From: Phallusia mammillata
Taxonomy: Eukaryota > Chordata > Ascidiacea > Phlebobranchia > Ascidiidae
Assembly: GCA_003260075.1 (NCBI GenBank)
Contig: QLIY01000497.1
Coordinates: 32,118-96,117, forward strand
DNA: 64,000 nucleotides
Reading direction: 5' to 3'
Shown: one piece after another, positions 63,901 through 64,000 of the stretch
Position numbering within the stretch: position 1 is the stretch's first letter
Layout: each line of letters begins with the position of its first letter
The notes under the pieces: generated by a model
What the model was told of the DNA's origin: nothing
Databases searched by the model: none
What the model saw: only the letters and a program-made list of their open reading frames with translations
Position numbers and translations under genes: made by a program

Positions 63901-64000
63901 CTGAAACAAAACGTAAGGATTTTTTTGAAGTTGCTCCCGAAACTATATAGAACAGTTTTTGAGTATGGTACAGTGTTGCACTTGCTATTACAAAATATTT

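Overview
The window is animal nuclear DNA: AT-rich, with short exons, GT/AG introns and many small non-autonomous DNA transposons. An ascidian tunicate such as Ciona fits best (compact genes, AT-rich introns, diverged but recognisable chordate families), but the species is inferred, not shown. Joining exons by hand gave four spliced genes, all on the minus strand, and two single-exon genes on the plus strand.

Layout, left to right. 3.9-6.2 kb (-): a CAP/CRISP-superfamily secreted protein; its first exon was not found. 9.3-23.9 kb (-): a complete Wnt gene of the Wnt9 type in eight exons, with an unusually long N-terminal region. 24-31 kb: no gene recognised. 31.2-40.6 kb (-): a complete Golgi galactose 3-O-sulfotransferase (Gal3ST family) in eight exons; its 5.2-kb third intron is filled with hAT-type MITEs and an assembly duplication. 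40.6-46.1 kb: no gene recognised. 46.1-55.7 kb: a tandem duplication carrying two intronless, closely related orphan seven-transmembrane genes (+). 55.9 kb to the right edge (-): the C-terminal 16 exons of a CFAP65 (CCDC108)-like axonemal protein, whose 5' end lies outside the window. All exon joins keep reading frame. The genes are functionally unrelated neighbours (secreted protein, signalling ligand, Golgi enzyme, receptors, cilia).

The strongest non-genic signal concerns how the sequence was put together. There are many G homopolymers of about 10 nt, or 37-98 nt, all on the plus strand, with no C run of comparable length. Most G10 runs sit exactly between two nearly identical direct copies of 35-520 bp. 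One such pair includes a Wnt exon whose two copies differ only at synonymous third positions, which is what two alleles laid end to end would look like. Each of the two N characters also sits between repeated sequence (1765 bp and 34 bp). These look like unmerged haplotypes or contig ends, and the long G runs like failed sequence in or near hairpins. Local copy number in this window should therefore not be taken at face value.

The second theme is hAT-type MITEs: about ten elements with CAGTG- or CAGGG-like inverted ends, many with exact 8-bp target duplications. Two of them lie within 6-7 nt of a splice donor. The third is a start arrangement shared by both 7TM genes: a 4-5 codon upstream ORF whose TGA overlaps the main ATG (ATGA).
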